Part shown: positions 27,288 to 34,529 of the stretch, one piece after another
How the letters are laid out: each line of letters starts with the position of its first letter
How positions within the stretch are numbered: the stretch's first letter is position 1
Assembly: GCA_016718565.1 (NCBI GenBank)
Contig: JADKCZ010000003.1
Span: 372,001 to 436,000 of the forward strand
Length of the DNA stretch: 64,000 nucleotides
Source of the DNA: Anaeromyxobacter sp.
GTDB lineage: Bacteria; Myxococcota; Myxococcia; Myxococcales; Anaeromyxobacteraceae
Reading direction: 5' to 3'
The notes under the pieces: generated by a model
The model's input: only the letters and a program-made list of their open reading frames with translations
Told to the model about the DNA's origin: nothing
The model's database searches: none
Translations under genes and position numbers: made by a program

Positions 27288-27785
27288 AACCACTCGCTCT
27301 TCGCTGATCACACGGCAACGGTTCCCCGCGGGTTCACCTCTTCTCCGGCCTCGGGTCCCGCGGGTTCCTCTTCATTGGCCTCGGGTCCCAGGAGTTCCTC
27401 CTCTCCGGCCTCGGGCCCCGGGGGTTCCTCCCCCATCCCGCTCGGCGCGGGCGGGGTCTCCCTCCCCCACCACCGACTCATCGCCTACGGCGTGGCGCTG
27501 GAGCTGCTCGCGGCGGTGCGCGCGGCCCAGGTGCGCGACCCCAAGCTGCGCGACGAGGCCCTGCGCTCGGCCAAGTCGGCGTGCCTCAACTCGGCCGAGG
27601 GCGCAGGCCGGGTCTCGCGCCCGGACAAGGCCCGCTCCTTCGCCATCGCCCGCGCCGAGGCCGGCGAGGCCGCGGCGGCGGTGGAGATCGCCGCCTCCTG
27701 CGGGGACGCCTCCCCGGCCGCGGCCGCCCGGGTGAACCAGGTGGCCCACCGGCTGGTGGCCCTGCTCACCGGGCTCATCCGGTAG
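27279..27785 (+). CDS. S23/IVP-type four-helix-bundle protein A with repeat tail
   Basis: 168 residues, ATG at 27279 with AAGGAG six bases upstream, both inside a perfect inverted repeat. Residues 1-68 are low complexity; 21-50 are three tandem 10-residue units (SSPASGPAGS, SSLASGPRSS, SSPASGPGGS). Residues 69-168 are helical and match the four-helix-bundle family first known from 23S rRNA intervening sequences (HRLIAYGVALELLAAVRAAQ, then RDEALRSAKSACLNSAEGAG). The conserved core LxAY-xxxxEL and AKSAxLNxxEG is shared with the convergent gene at 27845, so they are paralogues. Function of free-standing members is unknown. They form helical-bundle oligomers and may bind nucleic acid. There is no membrane segment. 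Confidence 0.8.
   Translation: MNDNHSLFADHTATVPRGFTSSPASGPAGSSSLASGPRSSSSPASGPGGSSPIPLGAGGVSLPHHRLIAYGVALELLAAVRAAQVRDPKLRDEALRSAKSACLNSAEGAGRVSRPDKARSFAIARAEAGEAAAAVEIAASCGDASPAAAARVNQVAHRLVALLTGLIR
27339..27428. repeat. 30-bp direct repeat, three copies, in S23 gene A
   Basis: Three adjacent 30-base units (27339, 27369, 27399), about 80 percent or more identical to each other, encode the 10-residue SSPASGP-type repeats of the N-terminal tail. Confidence 0.85.
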
Positions 27786-27803
27786 CCGGCCGGGGGCGGA
27801 CCA

Positions 27804-27834
27804 GGGGAGCCGAGCGCAACCGCCTCGGCTCCCC
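27804..27834. terminator. Bidirectional hairpin between the two convergent S23 genes
   Basis: GGGGAGCCGAG (27804-27814) and CTCGGCTCCCC (27824-27834) form a perfect 11-bp stem with a 9-base loop in the 59-bp gap between the two stop codons. There is no T-run. Position suggests a shared terminator. Confidence 0.55.
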
Positions 27835-27844
27835 CGGCCTCCCC

Positions 27845-28372
27845 TCACCGCAGCAGCCCGCGCAGCAACGCCCGCACCCGGGCGGCGAGGGCGATGCCCT
27901 GCCGGGCCACCTCCTCGTCGAGCGCCCCGATGGCCGCCGCCAGGTCCAGCGCCCCGGCCACCTCGTGCACCGAGCCGTCCGCCTGCCGGAAGTACCGCCG
28001 GCGCACCCCCGGCCGGTCGTCGGGCAGCCCCTCGCACAGGTTCAGGAACGCCGACTTGGCCGCCCGCGTGGCCTGGTCGCGCAGCTCCGCGTCGGCGATG
28101 CCCGCCGTGCAGACCACCCGCGCCAGCTCCCGCGCCACCCGGTACGCGTCGAGCCGCTGGAAGGGGATGACTGGTGCTGCAACGGAAACCGCAGCAGGGA
28201 GAGCACCGGGGGCGGCCACCGGAGCAGCTGGATTGGCCGCCGGAGCAGCGAGATCAGCCACCGGAGCAGCGGGATCAGCCGCCGGAGCAGATGGATTGGC
28301 CACCGGAGCAGCGGGATCAGCCACCGGAGTGTGAGAGAGCGTCTGGAGCGGAGCGTCGAAGTGTGTGTGCAT
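27845..28372 (-). CDS. S23/IVP-type four-helix-bundle protein B with repeat tail
   Basis: 175 residues. ATG at 28372 with GGAGG five bases upstream, both inside a 15-bp perfect inverted repeat. Residues 1-75 are an Ala/Pro-rich tail with about five 7-residue units (VADPAAP, VANPSAP, AADPAAP, VADLAAP, AANPAAP). Residues 76-175 are the helix bundle (FQRLDAYRVARELARVVCTA, then RDQATRAAKSAFLNLCEGLP). Residues shared with protein A at matching places include LxAYxVAxEL, LRDxAxRxAKSAxLN and EG. The genes converge. As with A, a start hairpin, a repeat tail and an S23 core are combined. No specific function can be assigned. Confidence 0.8.
   Translation of the reverse strand: MHTHFDAPLQTLSHTPVADPAAPVANPSAPAADPAAPVADLAAPAANPAAPVAAPGALPAAVSVAAPVIPFQRLDAYRVARELARVVCTAGIADAELRDQATRAAKSAFLNLCEGLPDDRPGVRRRYFRQADGSVHEVAGALDLAAAIGALDEEVARQGIALAARVRALLRGLLR
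28215..28328. repeat. 21-bp direct repeat, five copies plus a partial, in S23 gene B
   Basis: Five adjacent 21-base units (GCCRCCGGAGCAG plus a variable octamer), then a 9-base partial copy, encode the 7-residue repeats of the N-terminal tail on the minus strand. Confidence 0.9.
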
Positions 28373-28409
28373 TGCAGCCTCCTCACCCGCAGGGGGAGGC
28401 TGCAATGCA
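28368..28409. repeat. Perfect 15-bp inverted repeat enclosing the RBS and start of the second S23 gene
   Basis: Arms 28368-28382 and 28395-28409 are exact reverse complements with a 12-base loop (TCACCCGCAGGG). On the minus strand the arm containing GGAGG and the ATG (28372) is the start site of gene B. The other arm repeats RBS plus ATG facing the opposite way (ATG at 28405, plus strand). Confidence 0.96.
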
Positions 28410-28453
28410 AGCCCGTCCCGCTCCAGCCGCTCGACCACCGTCGAGGTCGAGGT

Positions 28454-28509
28454 CGTCGCGGTGCCCCTCACCCCGGCCCTCTCCCCGGAGGGGAGAGGGA
28501 GAGCGCAAC
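28454..28509. repeat. REP-like element, copy 1 of a 56-bp duplication
   Basis: Contains the 10-bp stem 28477-28486 with 28490-28499 and loop GGA. It is the same as 28620-28675 apart from one base near the right end, and both copies are embedded in GTCGAG hexamers. Confidence 0.9.
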
Positions 28510-28619
28510 TTCGAGGTCGAGGTCGAGGTCGAGGTCGAGGTCGAGGTCGAGGTCGAGGTCGAGGTCGGGGTCGGGGTCGGGGTCGAGGTCGGGGTCGGGG
28601 TCGGGGTCGAGGTCGAGGT
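28510..28619. repeat. GTCGAG/GTCGGG hexanucleotide array between the REP copies
   Basis: About 18 tandem hexamers of GTCGAG and GTCGGG fill the interval between the duplicated REP-like elements. A shorter run continues at 28675-28702. This noncoding block lies between S23 gene B and the PBP gene. From 28703 to 28834 I see no gene, only a GGGCGCGCCGGGTGGGC stretch also present near 27204. Confidence 0.92.
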
Positions 28620-28675
28620 CGTCGCGGTGCCCCTCACCCCGGCCCTCTCCCCGGAGGGGAGAGGGAGAGCGCAAC
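28620..28675. repeat. REP-like element, copy 2 of a 56-bp duplication
   Basis: Duplicate of 28454-28509, offset by 166 bases, with the same hairpin (stem near 28643-28652 and 28656-28665). Confidence 0.9.
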
Positions 28676-28834
28676 CTCGAGGTCGAGGTCGAGGTCGGGG
28701 GCGGGCGTGTCCCGGCGGCCCTCCAGGCCCCGTGTCCCTGGCGACGCAGGGCGCGCCGGGTGGGCCTCCGCAGGGCCCGGACCACCTCGGCACGCGGCGT
28801 GAAGCAGCGGCAGGACATGCTCCGCTCGGCCGGT

Positions 28835-28863
28835 TTGCCCGACCCGGGCGCCGGGGGTATCTT
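28835..28863 (+). promoter_or_regulatory. Candidate sigma-70 promoter of the PBP1A operon
   Basis: TTGCCC (28835-28840), 17-base spacer, TATCTT (28858-28863). It lies about 90 bases before the preferred GTG start and has the same TTGCCC -35 as the glt promoter candidate. Confidence 0.5.
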
Positions 28864-28951
28864 TCCGCCGCCGCCCACCGATGGAACCCCACCCGACATC
28901 ACGCCGTCCCGGCCGGGCGGCCTCGCCGCTGGCGTGGCCGGAGGTCCGCCC

Positions 28952-31603
28952 GTGAAGCGCTCCACCCGCCGCCGCCTCGTCGGCTGGGTGCTCGGCCTGG
29001 TGGCGCTGGGCGCCGCCGCCGCCGCGATCACCTTCTGGTCCTGGACCCGCGCGCTGCCGGCCTTCGACACCCTGCGCGACTACCGGCCGCTGGTCTCCAC
29101 CCGGGTGCTGGGCGTCGACGGCGAGGAGGTCTTCTCCTTCGCCCGCGAGCGGCGCACCGTGGTGCCGCTGGCCGAGGTCCCCGCCGTGCTGAAGCAGGCG
29201 GTGCTGGCCGCCGAGGACGCCCGCTTCTACCAGCACGAGGGGGTCAACTACCTGGCCATCCTGCGCTGCGCCGTGAAGGGGCTGCTGCGGGGCGGCGTCT
29301 CGTGCGGCGGCTCCACCATCACCCAGCAGGTGGTGAAGACCTTCCTGCTGGCCGACGAGTGGCGCCCCAAGCGCAAGGTCCAGGAACTGGTGCTGGCGCC
29401 TCGCCTGGAGCAGAACCTGGGCAAGGACGAGATCCTCTACCTCTACCTGAACCAGATCTACCTGGGCCACCGGCGCTACGGCGTGGAGGAGGCCAGCCGC
29501 TACTACTTCGGCAAGGGCGTCCGGGCGCTCACCCTGGGCGAGGCGGCCTGCCTGGCCGGCCTGGTGCAGTCGCCGGAGCGGCTCTCGCCGGTGAAGCACC
29601 CCTCGGCCGCCAAGGCGCGGCAGGCCTACGTGCTGCGGCGCATGGTCGAGGAGCGCTTCATCACCCAGGCCCAGGCCGACGCCGAGCGCGAGCGCCCCAT
29701 CGCCACCGCGCCGCCCGAGGCCACGCCGCCGGGCGCCTCCTACGCCGACGCGGTCCGGAAGCTGCTCGACGCGCGCTACGGGGCCGACCAGGTGGAGACC
29801 GGCGGGCTCACCGTGCAGGTGGCCATGGACCCCGCGCTGCAGCGCGCCGCCGAGGCGGCGCTGGAGGCCGACCTGCGGGCCGTCGATCGCCGGCAGGGCT
29901 ACCGCGGGCCGCTCTCCCGCCTGTCGGCCGACCAGCTGGCCGCCGCCCTGCCCGCCTGGCGCAAGCGGCTGGTCGACGCCGACGCCGCCGCGCCCGCCGG
30001 CCCGGTGCTGGTCTGGGACCTGGCCGGCGTGGATCCCGACGAGATCGACCCGCAGGAGCCGGCCCCGGCCGACGTGCGGCGGCTCATCCGGGTGCGCCCG
30101 CTGGCCGCCGGCGAGACCTACGCCGCGCTGGTCACGGCGGTGACCGACAAGGCGGCCACGGTGGACCTGGGCGGCGCCACCGGCCTCCTGCCGCTGGCCG
30201 ACGTGACCTGGGCCCGCAAGTGGAACCCGGCCTCGGCCACCGCCACGCCGCGCAGCCTCAAGGTGGTGGCGGCCACCGGCGACGTGGTGCTGGTGCGGGT
30301 GCTGCCCGGGGCCAGGTCGCCCGAGGCGCTGGCGCGCGCCGGCCAGCCGCTGGGGCTGTCGCTGGAGCAGAAGCCGCTGGTGCAGGGAGCCATGGTGGCG
30401 CTCGACCCGGCCACCCGCCAGGTGCGGGCGCTGGTGGGCGGCACCGGCTTCGTGGCCTCCACCTTCAACCGGGCCACCCAGGCGCGCCGGCAGCCCGGCA
30501 GCGCCTTCAAGCCCTTCGTGTGGGGCGCGGCCATCGAGTCGCGCCGCTTCACCCCGGCCACCCTGGTCTACGACACGCCCGATCTCTACCGGGACCCGTG
30601 GACGGGCAAGGAGTGGAAGCCGCGCAACTTCGAGAAGGACGAGTTCGACGGGCCGCTGCTGCTCAAGGCGGCGCTGGCCCACTCCAAGAACACGGTGGCG
30701 GTGAAGCTGGTCGACGCGCTGGGGGTGGACGCGGTCATCGGCTTCGCCCGCCGCATGGGGATCGAGAGCGAGCTGCCGCGCAACCTGACGGTGGCGCTCG
30801 GCACCGGCGAGGTGACGCCGCTCGAGCTCACCAACGGCTACGCCACCATCGCGGCCCGCGGGCGGCGCCTCGACCCGGTGCTCATCCTCTCGGTGGAGGA
30901 CCGCGACGGGAACGTGCTGGAGGGGTGGAAGCAGGGGGACGGGGCGGCTGCGGCGTCGGTCCCGACCCCGACCCCGACCTCGACCCCGACCTCGACCCCG
31001 ACCCCGACGCCGACCCCGACGCCGACCCCGACGCCGACTGCGGCCGCGGCCCCGTCCGACCCGGCCGACGCCACCTGGGGCGCCGCGCCGCCGCCGCTGC
31101 CCGACTTCCCGCTGCCCGCCTCCGGCACCCGGGCCGACGTGGCCTACGTGCTCGCCTCCATGATGCGCGACGTCGTCGAGTACGGCACCGGCGTGGGGGC
31201 CAAGGCGCTGGCCCGGCCGGTGGCGGCCAAGACCGGCACGGCGCAGGAGCACCGCGACGCCTGGTTCGTGGGGTTCACCCCGGACCTGGTGGCGGGGGTC
31301 TGGGTGGGCTTCGACGACCACGCGCCGCTGGGGGCGCGAGAGACCGGGGCGGTGGCGGCGCTGCCGGCCTGGCTGGCATTCATGCAGGCGGCCATGGGCA
31401 CCCGGGCGCCCGAGGAGTTCCAGTCGCCCGAGGGCGTGGAGTTCGCGCGCATCGACCCGATCACCGGCTTCCTGGGCGGGCCGACCGCGCCCGGCCAGGC
31501 CGAGCCGCCCTTCGTCCCGTTCCTGGCGGGCACCGCGCCCACCGAGGCCTCCGGGGCCCAGCAGGGCGACGGGCCGCAGGACTTCTTCCGCGACGACCGG
31601 TGA
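28952..31603 (+). CDS. Class A penicillin-binding protein (PBP1A)
   Basis: 883 residues from a GTG at 28952 with GGAGG seven bases upstream. An in-frame ATG at 28817 is rejected because a promoter lies downstream of it. One membrane span (residues 10-31). Glycosyltransferase 51 domain with catalytic Glu88 in AAEDARFYQHEG and GGSTITQQVVKTF. An OB-like insert follows, then the transpeptidase domain: Ser517 in GSAFKPF, SKN at 578-580 and KTG at 760-762. It polymerises and cross-links peptidoglycan at the inner membrane. A Thr-Pro/Thr-Ser tract (about residues 670-697), encoded by the hexanucleotide repeat, sits between SKN and KTG inside the transpeptidase domain. It heads a run of four closely spaced or overlapping genes. 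Confidence 0.93.
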   Translation: MKRSTRRRLVGWVLGLVALGAAAAAITFWSWTRALPAFDTLRDYRPLVSTRVLGVDGEEVFSFARERRTVVPLAEVPAVLKQAVLAAEDARFYQHEGVNYLAILRCAVKGLLRGGVSCGGSTITQQVVKTFLLADEWRPKRKVQELVLAPRLEQNLGKDEILYLYLNQIYLGHRRYGVEEASRYYFGKGVRALTLGEAACLAGLVQSPERLSPVKHPSAAKARQAYVLRRMVEERFITQAQADAERERPIATAPPEATPPGASYADAVRKLLDARYGADQVETGGLTVQVAMDPALQRAAEAALEADLRAVDRRQGYRGPLSRLSADQLAAALPAWRKRLVDADAAAPAGPVLVWDLAGVDPDEIDPQEPAPADVRRLIRVRPLAAGETYAALVTAVTDKAATVDLGGATGLLPLADVTWARKWNPASATATPRSLKVVAATGDVVLVRVLPGARSPEALARAGQPLGLSLEQKPLVQGAMVALDPATRQVRALVGGTGFVASTFNRATQARRQPGSAFKPFVWGAAIESRRFTPATLVYDTPDLYRDPWTGKEWKPRNFEKDEFDGPLLLKAALAHSKNTVAVKLVDALGVDAVIGFARRMGIESELPRNLTVALGTGEVTPLELTNGYATIAARGRRLDPVLILSVEDRDGNVLEGWKQGDGAAAASVPTPTPTSTPTSTPTPTPTPTPTPTPTAAAAPSDPADATWGAAPPPLPDFPLPASGTRADVAYVLASMMRDVVEYGTGVGAKALARPVAAKTGTAQEHRDAWFVGFTPDLVAGVWVGFDDHAPLGARETGAVAALPAWLAFMQAAMGTRAPEEFQSPEGVEFARIDPITGFLGGPTAPGQAEPPFVPFLAGTAPTEASGAQQGDGPQDFFRDDR
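30959..31038. repeat. Hexanucleotide array inside the PBP gene
   Basis: About 13 in-frame ACCNCG-type hexamers encode Thr-Pro and Thr-Ser pairs between the second and third transpeptidase motifs. Confidence 0.95.
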
Positions 31604-31605
31604 CC

Positions 31606-33000
31606 ATGGCCTGGCTCGCCCTCCTCCTGGCGCTCGCCCCGGCCGCCCTCCCCGGCGCGCCGGGCGGCGAGGCCGGCGCCCTCTCGGCGCTGGCCGCCGA
31701 GGTGGCCGACCAGGTCGGCGCCCCGGAGGCCGGCCGGCGCGGCCTGGCCCTCTCGCTCCAGGCCCAGGGCGCCCTCGGGCCGCCGCTCGCGGCGGCGCTC
31801 ACCGCGGCGCTGGGGCGGGCCGGGTGGGCGGTGAGCCCGGGCGGCGCGGCGTCAGCGGGCGCCGCGCCGGACGGGCGCGAGGGGACGGTGGACGGGCCTT
31901 CCGCCGGGGCGGTCGCGGCGCCCGAGGCCGACTGGCGGCTCACCCTCACCGCCGGCGGTGGGGAGGACGGCCAGGCGCTGGTGGCGGTGGGCCAGGCCGT
32001 GGCGCGCTGGCCCTCCTTCTTCCTGCAGGCGCGGCCGGGCGTCCCGGCCGCGCCGCCGCGGCCGGTCTCGGCCAGGGTCCTCGCCGACGACGCGACGCGC
32101 CTCCTCCTCGGCCCCCCTCGCCGCCCCGAGCTGGGCCGCGCCACGCTGCGCCGCCTGGCGCGGCTCCCCTACCCGGTGCTGGCGCTGGCGGCCGGTGAGG
32201 CCGGCGAGGCCGGCCTGTCCCTGCTGGTGGTCTCGCCCGGCGCGGTCCACCTCCTCGACGCCGCCGGGGCCGAGCTGGCGTCGCGCCCCCTCGACCCGGC
32301 CTCCCGCCGGCCGGTGCGGCTCGCGGCCGCCACCGCCGTGGTGGGTCCCCTCGGCGGCGGTCGCCTCGGCCTCGGGCTGGCCGGCGCCCCCGGCGGCGAG
32401 GTGCTGGTGCGCCGCGGCGGCAGGCTCGACGTGGCCGCCTCGCTCCCGCTGGCGCCGCTGGCGGCCGGCCAGGCCGGGCTGCTCTTCGGCGCCTTCGCCC
32501 CGGGCAAGGGCGCGCTCTCCGACCTGCTGGCCACCTGGGCCGATCCGGCGGCGCTGCCGCGCACGCCCCGCGACCTGGTGGCGGTGGCGGCCGCGCCGGG
32601 CCCCAGCCCGGTGGCCTTCGCGGCGCTCGGCCCGGACGCCCAGCTCCAGCTCCTCGACGCGGACCTGGCGGCCCTGGGCGCGGTGCCCGGCGTGGGCGCC
32701 GGGTTCGCCCTGGCCGACCTCGACGGCGACGGCGCCGCCGAGCTGGTGGCGTCGCGCGCCACCGCCGGCCCGGGCGATGCGCTGCGGGTGCTGCGCCTCG
32801 AGGCCCACCCTCCCGCCGGGCTGCCGGCGCCGGCCTTCGAGTCGGCCGAGGTGGAGGGGGCCTTCACCGCCGGGACGGCCGCCGACCTGACCGGCGATGG
32901 CCTCGACGACGCCCTGCTGGCCGCCGAGGTGCGCGGGCCGGACGGCGCCCCGGCCACCGACCTGTGGCTCCTCTCGCTCGACGCCCGGGAGTCGCCCTGA
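31606..33000 (+). CDS. Secreted protein with FG-GAP/VCBS-like repeat segments
   Basis: 464 residues, ATG two bases after the PBP stop. A short signal peptide (WLALLLALAPAALPGAPG) leads a first domain of about 160 residues without recognised motifs, then a beta-rich region. It has two Ca-binding-like FG-GAP motifs, FALADLDGDGAAELVA and TAADLTGDGLDDALLA, near the C-terminus. These usually belong to beta-propellers in exported binding proteins. Ligand and role are unknown. The tight spacing after PBP1A and overlap with the next gene suggest co-expression, perhaps an envelope function. Confidence 0.6.
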   Translation: MAWLALLLALAPAALPGAPGGEAGALSALAAEVADQVGAPEAGRRGLALSLQAQGALGPPLAAALTAALGRAGWAVSPGGAASAGAAPDGREGTVDGPSAGAVAAPEADWRLTLTAGGGEDGQALVAVGQAVARWPSFFLQARPGVPAAPPRPVSARVLADDATRLLLGPPRRPELGRATLRRLARLPYPVLALAAGEAGEAGLSLLVVSPGAVHLLDAAGAELASRPLDPASRRPVRLAAATAVVGPLGGGRLGLGLAGAPGGEVLVRRGGRLDVAASLPLAPLAAGQAGLLFGAFAPGKGALSDLLATWADPAALPRTPRDLVAVAAAPGPSPVAFAALGPDAQLQLLDADLAALGAVPGVGAGFALADLDGDGAAELVASRATAGPGDALRVLRLEAHPPAGLPAPAFESAEVEGAFTAGTAADLTGDGLDDALLAAEVRGPDGAPATDLWLLSLDARESP

Positions 33001-34529
33001 CACCCGCCCGCCCCCTCACCCGGACCAGGGCCGCCCTGGCCCTGCTGGCCCTGCTGGCCCTGCTGGCCGGGGGGCACCCGTCCCCGACCGCCGCCGCGCC
33101 GCGGCCGGCCTACGGCGGCGAGCTGCACCTGGCCCTGCCCCTCCCGCCGCGCACCGGCGACCCGGCCCTGGCCGCCCAGCTCCAGGACACGGTGCTGGCC
33201 CGCGCGCTGCACGCCACGCCGCTCACGCTGGACGCGGCCGGCCGCCTCGCCCCGGGCCTGCTCCTGGAGGTGCCCGCGCCGCAGTCCGGCGGCCGCTCCT
33301 TCCGGCTCACCCTGCGCGAGGGGCTGCGCTTCGCCGACGGCACGCCGCTGGGCGCGCTCGACCTGGCCGCCAGCCTGGCCCGGCTGCTCCGGCCCGAGGT
33401 CCGGTCGCCGCACGCCTGGGTGGCGCTGCCCATCGCCGGCGCGGAGGCCGTGCTGGCCGGCCGGGCCGCGTCGCTGGCCGGCCTGGTGGTCCTGTCGGAT
33501 CGCGAGCTGCTGGTCTCGCTCGACTTCCCCTTCCCGGAGTTCCCCGCCGCCCTCGCCACCCTGCCGGCCGCGGTGGTCTCCCCCGGCGGCGCCGGGGCCG
33601 GCCCGTTCCGGCCGGTGGGCCCCGACCGCGCCGTGGCCAGCGAGCACCACTGGCGTGGCCGGCCCTTCGCCGACGCGCTCACCCTCGCGGCCGCGGACCC
33701 GCGCGCCGCGGAGCGCGGCCTCACCTCCGGCGCGCTCGACCTGTCGCTGCGCCCCGAGCCCTCGCCGGGGGCCTCGCCGCTGCCGCTGCTGGGCGCCGCC
33801 TATGCGCTGGTGAACGGGCGCCGCCTCGGACCGGGCGCCGCGGCGGTGCGGCGGGTGCTCACGCAGCTGGACCGGGCCGAGCTGGCCCGGCGCTTCGTGC
33901 GAGCGCCGGCCGAGCCGCTCGAGGTGCTGCTGCCACCCGCGGCCTGGGCCGGCGCCTGGCCCGGCCCGGGCGGCCAGCCCCCCTCCGACGGCGCGCCGGG
34001 GACGGCCGGGGGCGCCCCCGGCCCTGCCCAGCGCGCCGCGGGCGCCGCGCCGGCGCCGTCCGCCGCGGGCGCGCCACCGCTCTCGCTGCTGGTGCCCGGC
34101 TGGCTGGCCGACCCGCGCAGCGCCGCCGAGCGGCTCCAGGTGAAGCTCTCCGACGCCGGCCTGCGGGTGGCGCTCGAGCCGCTCGACCAGGCCCGCTACG
34201 CCGCCCGGCTGGCGGCCGGCGACTACGACGTGGCGCTGCTGGTGGTGCCGCTCCTCACCACCCAGCCGGCGCTGGCGGCCGGACAGGTGGCGCTGGCGGT
34301 GGCCGGGCCGCGCGCCGCCCGCCGCGCCGAGCAGGCCCTGGCGGGCCTCGCGCCGCCGGCCGCGGCGCGCGCCGCGGAGGCGCTGCGCGCCGAGCTCGAC
34401 CTGGTGCCGCTCTACGCCGCCGCCGCGGGGCGCGTCGCCGCCGCCCCTCGCCTGCAGGGGCTGGCCGTCCGGGCCGACGGGGGCTTCGACGCCGGCGACC
34501 TGTGGCGGGGCCCCGAGGTGGCGCGGTGA
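32964..34529 (+). CDS. Family-5 extracellular solute-binding protein
   Basis: 521 residues from a GTG at 32964, overlapping the previous gene by 37 bases. A CTG at 32997 with GGGAG five bases upstream is an alternative start. Signal-like segment LALLALLALLAGGHPSPTAA. The body follows the SBP_bac_5 plan (RSFRLTLREGLRFADGTPLG, then DLAASLARLLRPEVRSPHAW; late YDVALLVVPLLTT). These proteins bind peptides or nickel for ABC import, but no permease or ATPase is nearby. A 40-residue Gly/Pro/Ala insertion (about residues 340-375) is unusual. The downstream kinase gene overlaps, so it may act as a ligand-presenting sensor component. Confidence 0.72.
   Translation: MAPLARRPGVALTPARPLTRTRAALALLALLALLAGGHPSPTAAAPRPAYGGELHLALPLPPRTGDPALAAQLQDTVLARALHATPLTLDAAGRLAPGLLLEVPAPQSGGRSFRLTLREGLRFADGTPLGALDLAASLARLLRPEVRSPHAWVALPIAGAEAVLAGRAASLAGLVVLSDRELLVSLDFPFPEFPAALATLPAAVVSPGGAGAGPFRPVGPDRAVASEHHWRGRPFADALTLAAADPRAAERGLTSGALDLSLRPEPSPGASPLPLLGAAYALVNGRRLGPGAAAVRRVLTQLDRAELARRFVRAPAEPLEVLLPPAAWAGAWPGPGGQPPSDGAPGTAGGAPGPAQRAAGAAPAPSAAGAPPLSLLVPGWLADPRSAAERLQVKLSDAGLRVALEPLDQARYAARLAAGDYDVALLVVPLLTTQPALAAGQVALAVAGPRAARRAEQALAGLAPPAAARAAEALRAELDLVPLYAAAAGRVAAAPRLQGLAVRADGGFDAGDLWRGPEVAR

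Noticed and set aside
27147..28409. Toxin-antitoxin pair made by the two S23 genes
   Set aside because: They are convergent paralogues rather than a tandem operon and have no toxin fold. The idea has no support beyond their proximity.
27065..28499. Insertion sequence or transposon around the S23 genes
   Set aside because: No transposase or integrase gene and no terminal repeats with target duplication could be identified. Only REP-like hairpins and hexamer arrays are present.
26979..28702. CRISPR array
   Set aside because: The repeats are continuous hexamers without unique spacers, and no cas genes are present.
28817..28951. Upstream ATG at 28817 as start of PBP1A
   Set aside because: A good promoter candidate lies between it and the GTG at 28952, which has a clear GGAGG. 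The extra 45 residues look like noncoding sequence.
28405..33000. A single very long plus-strand protein starting at the mirrored ATG at 28405
   Set aside because: It would run through the PBP1A gene in the wrong frame with compositionally biased sequence. Only the segment from 31606 is a convincing protein.
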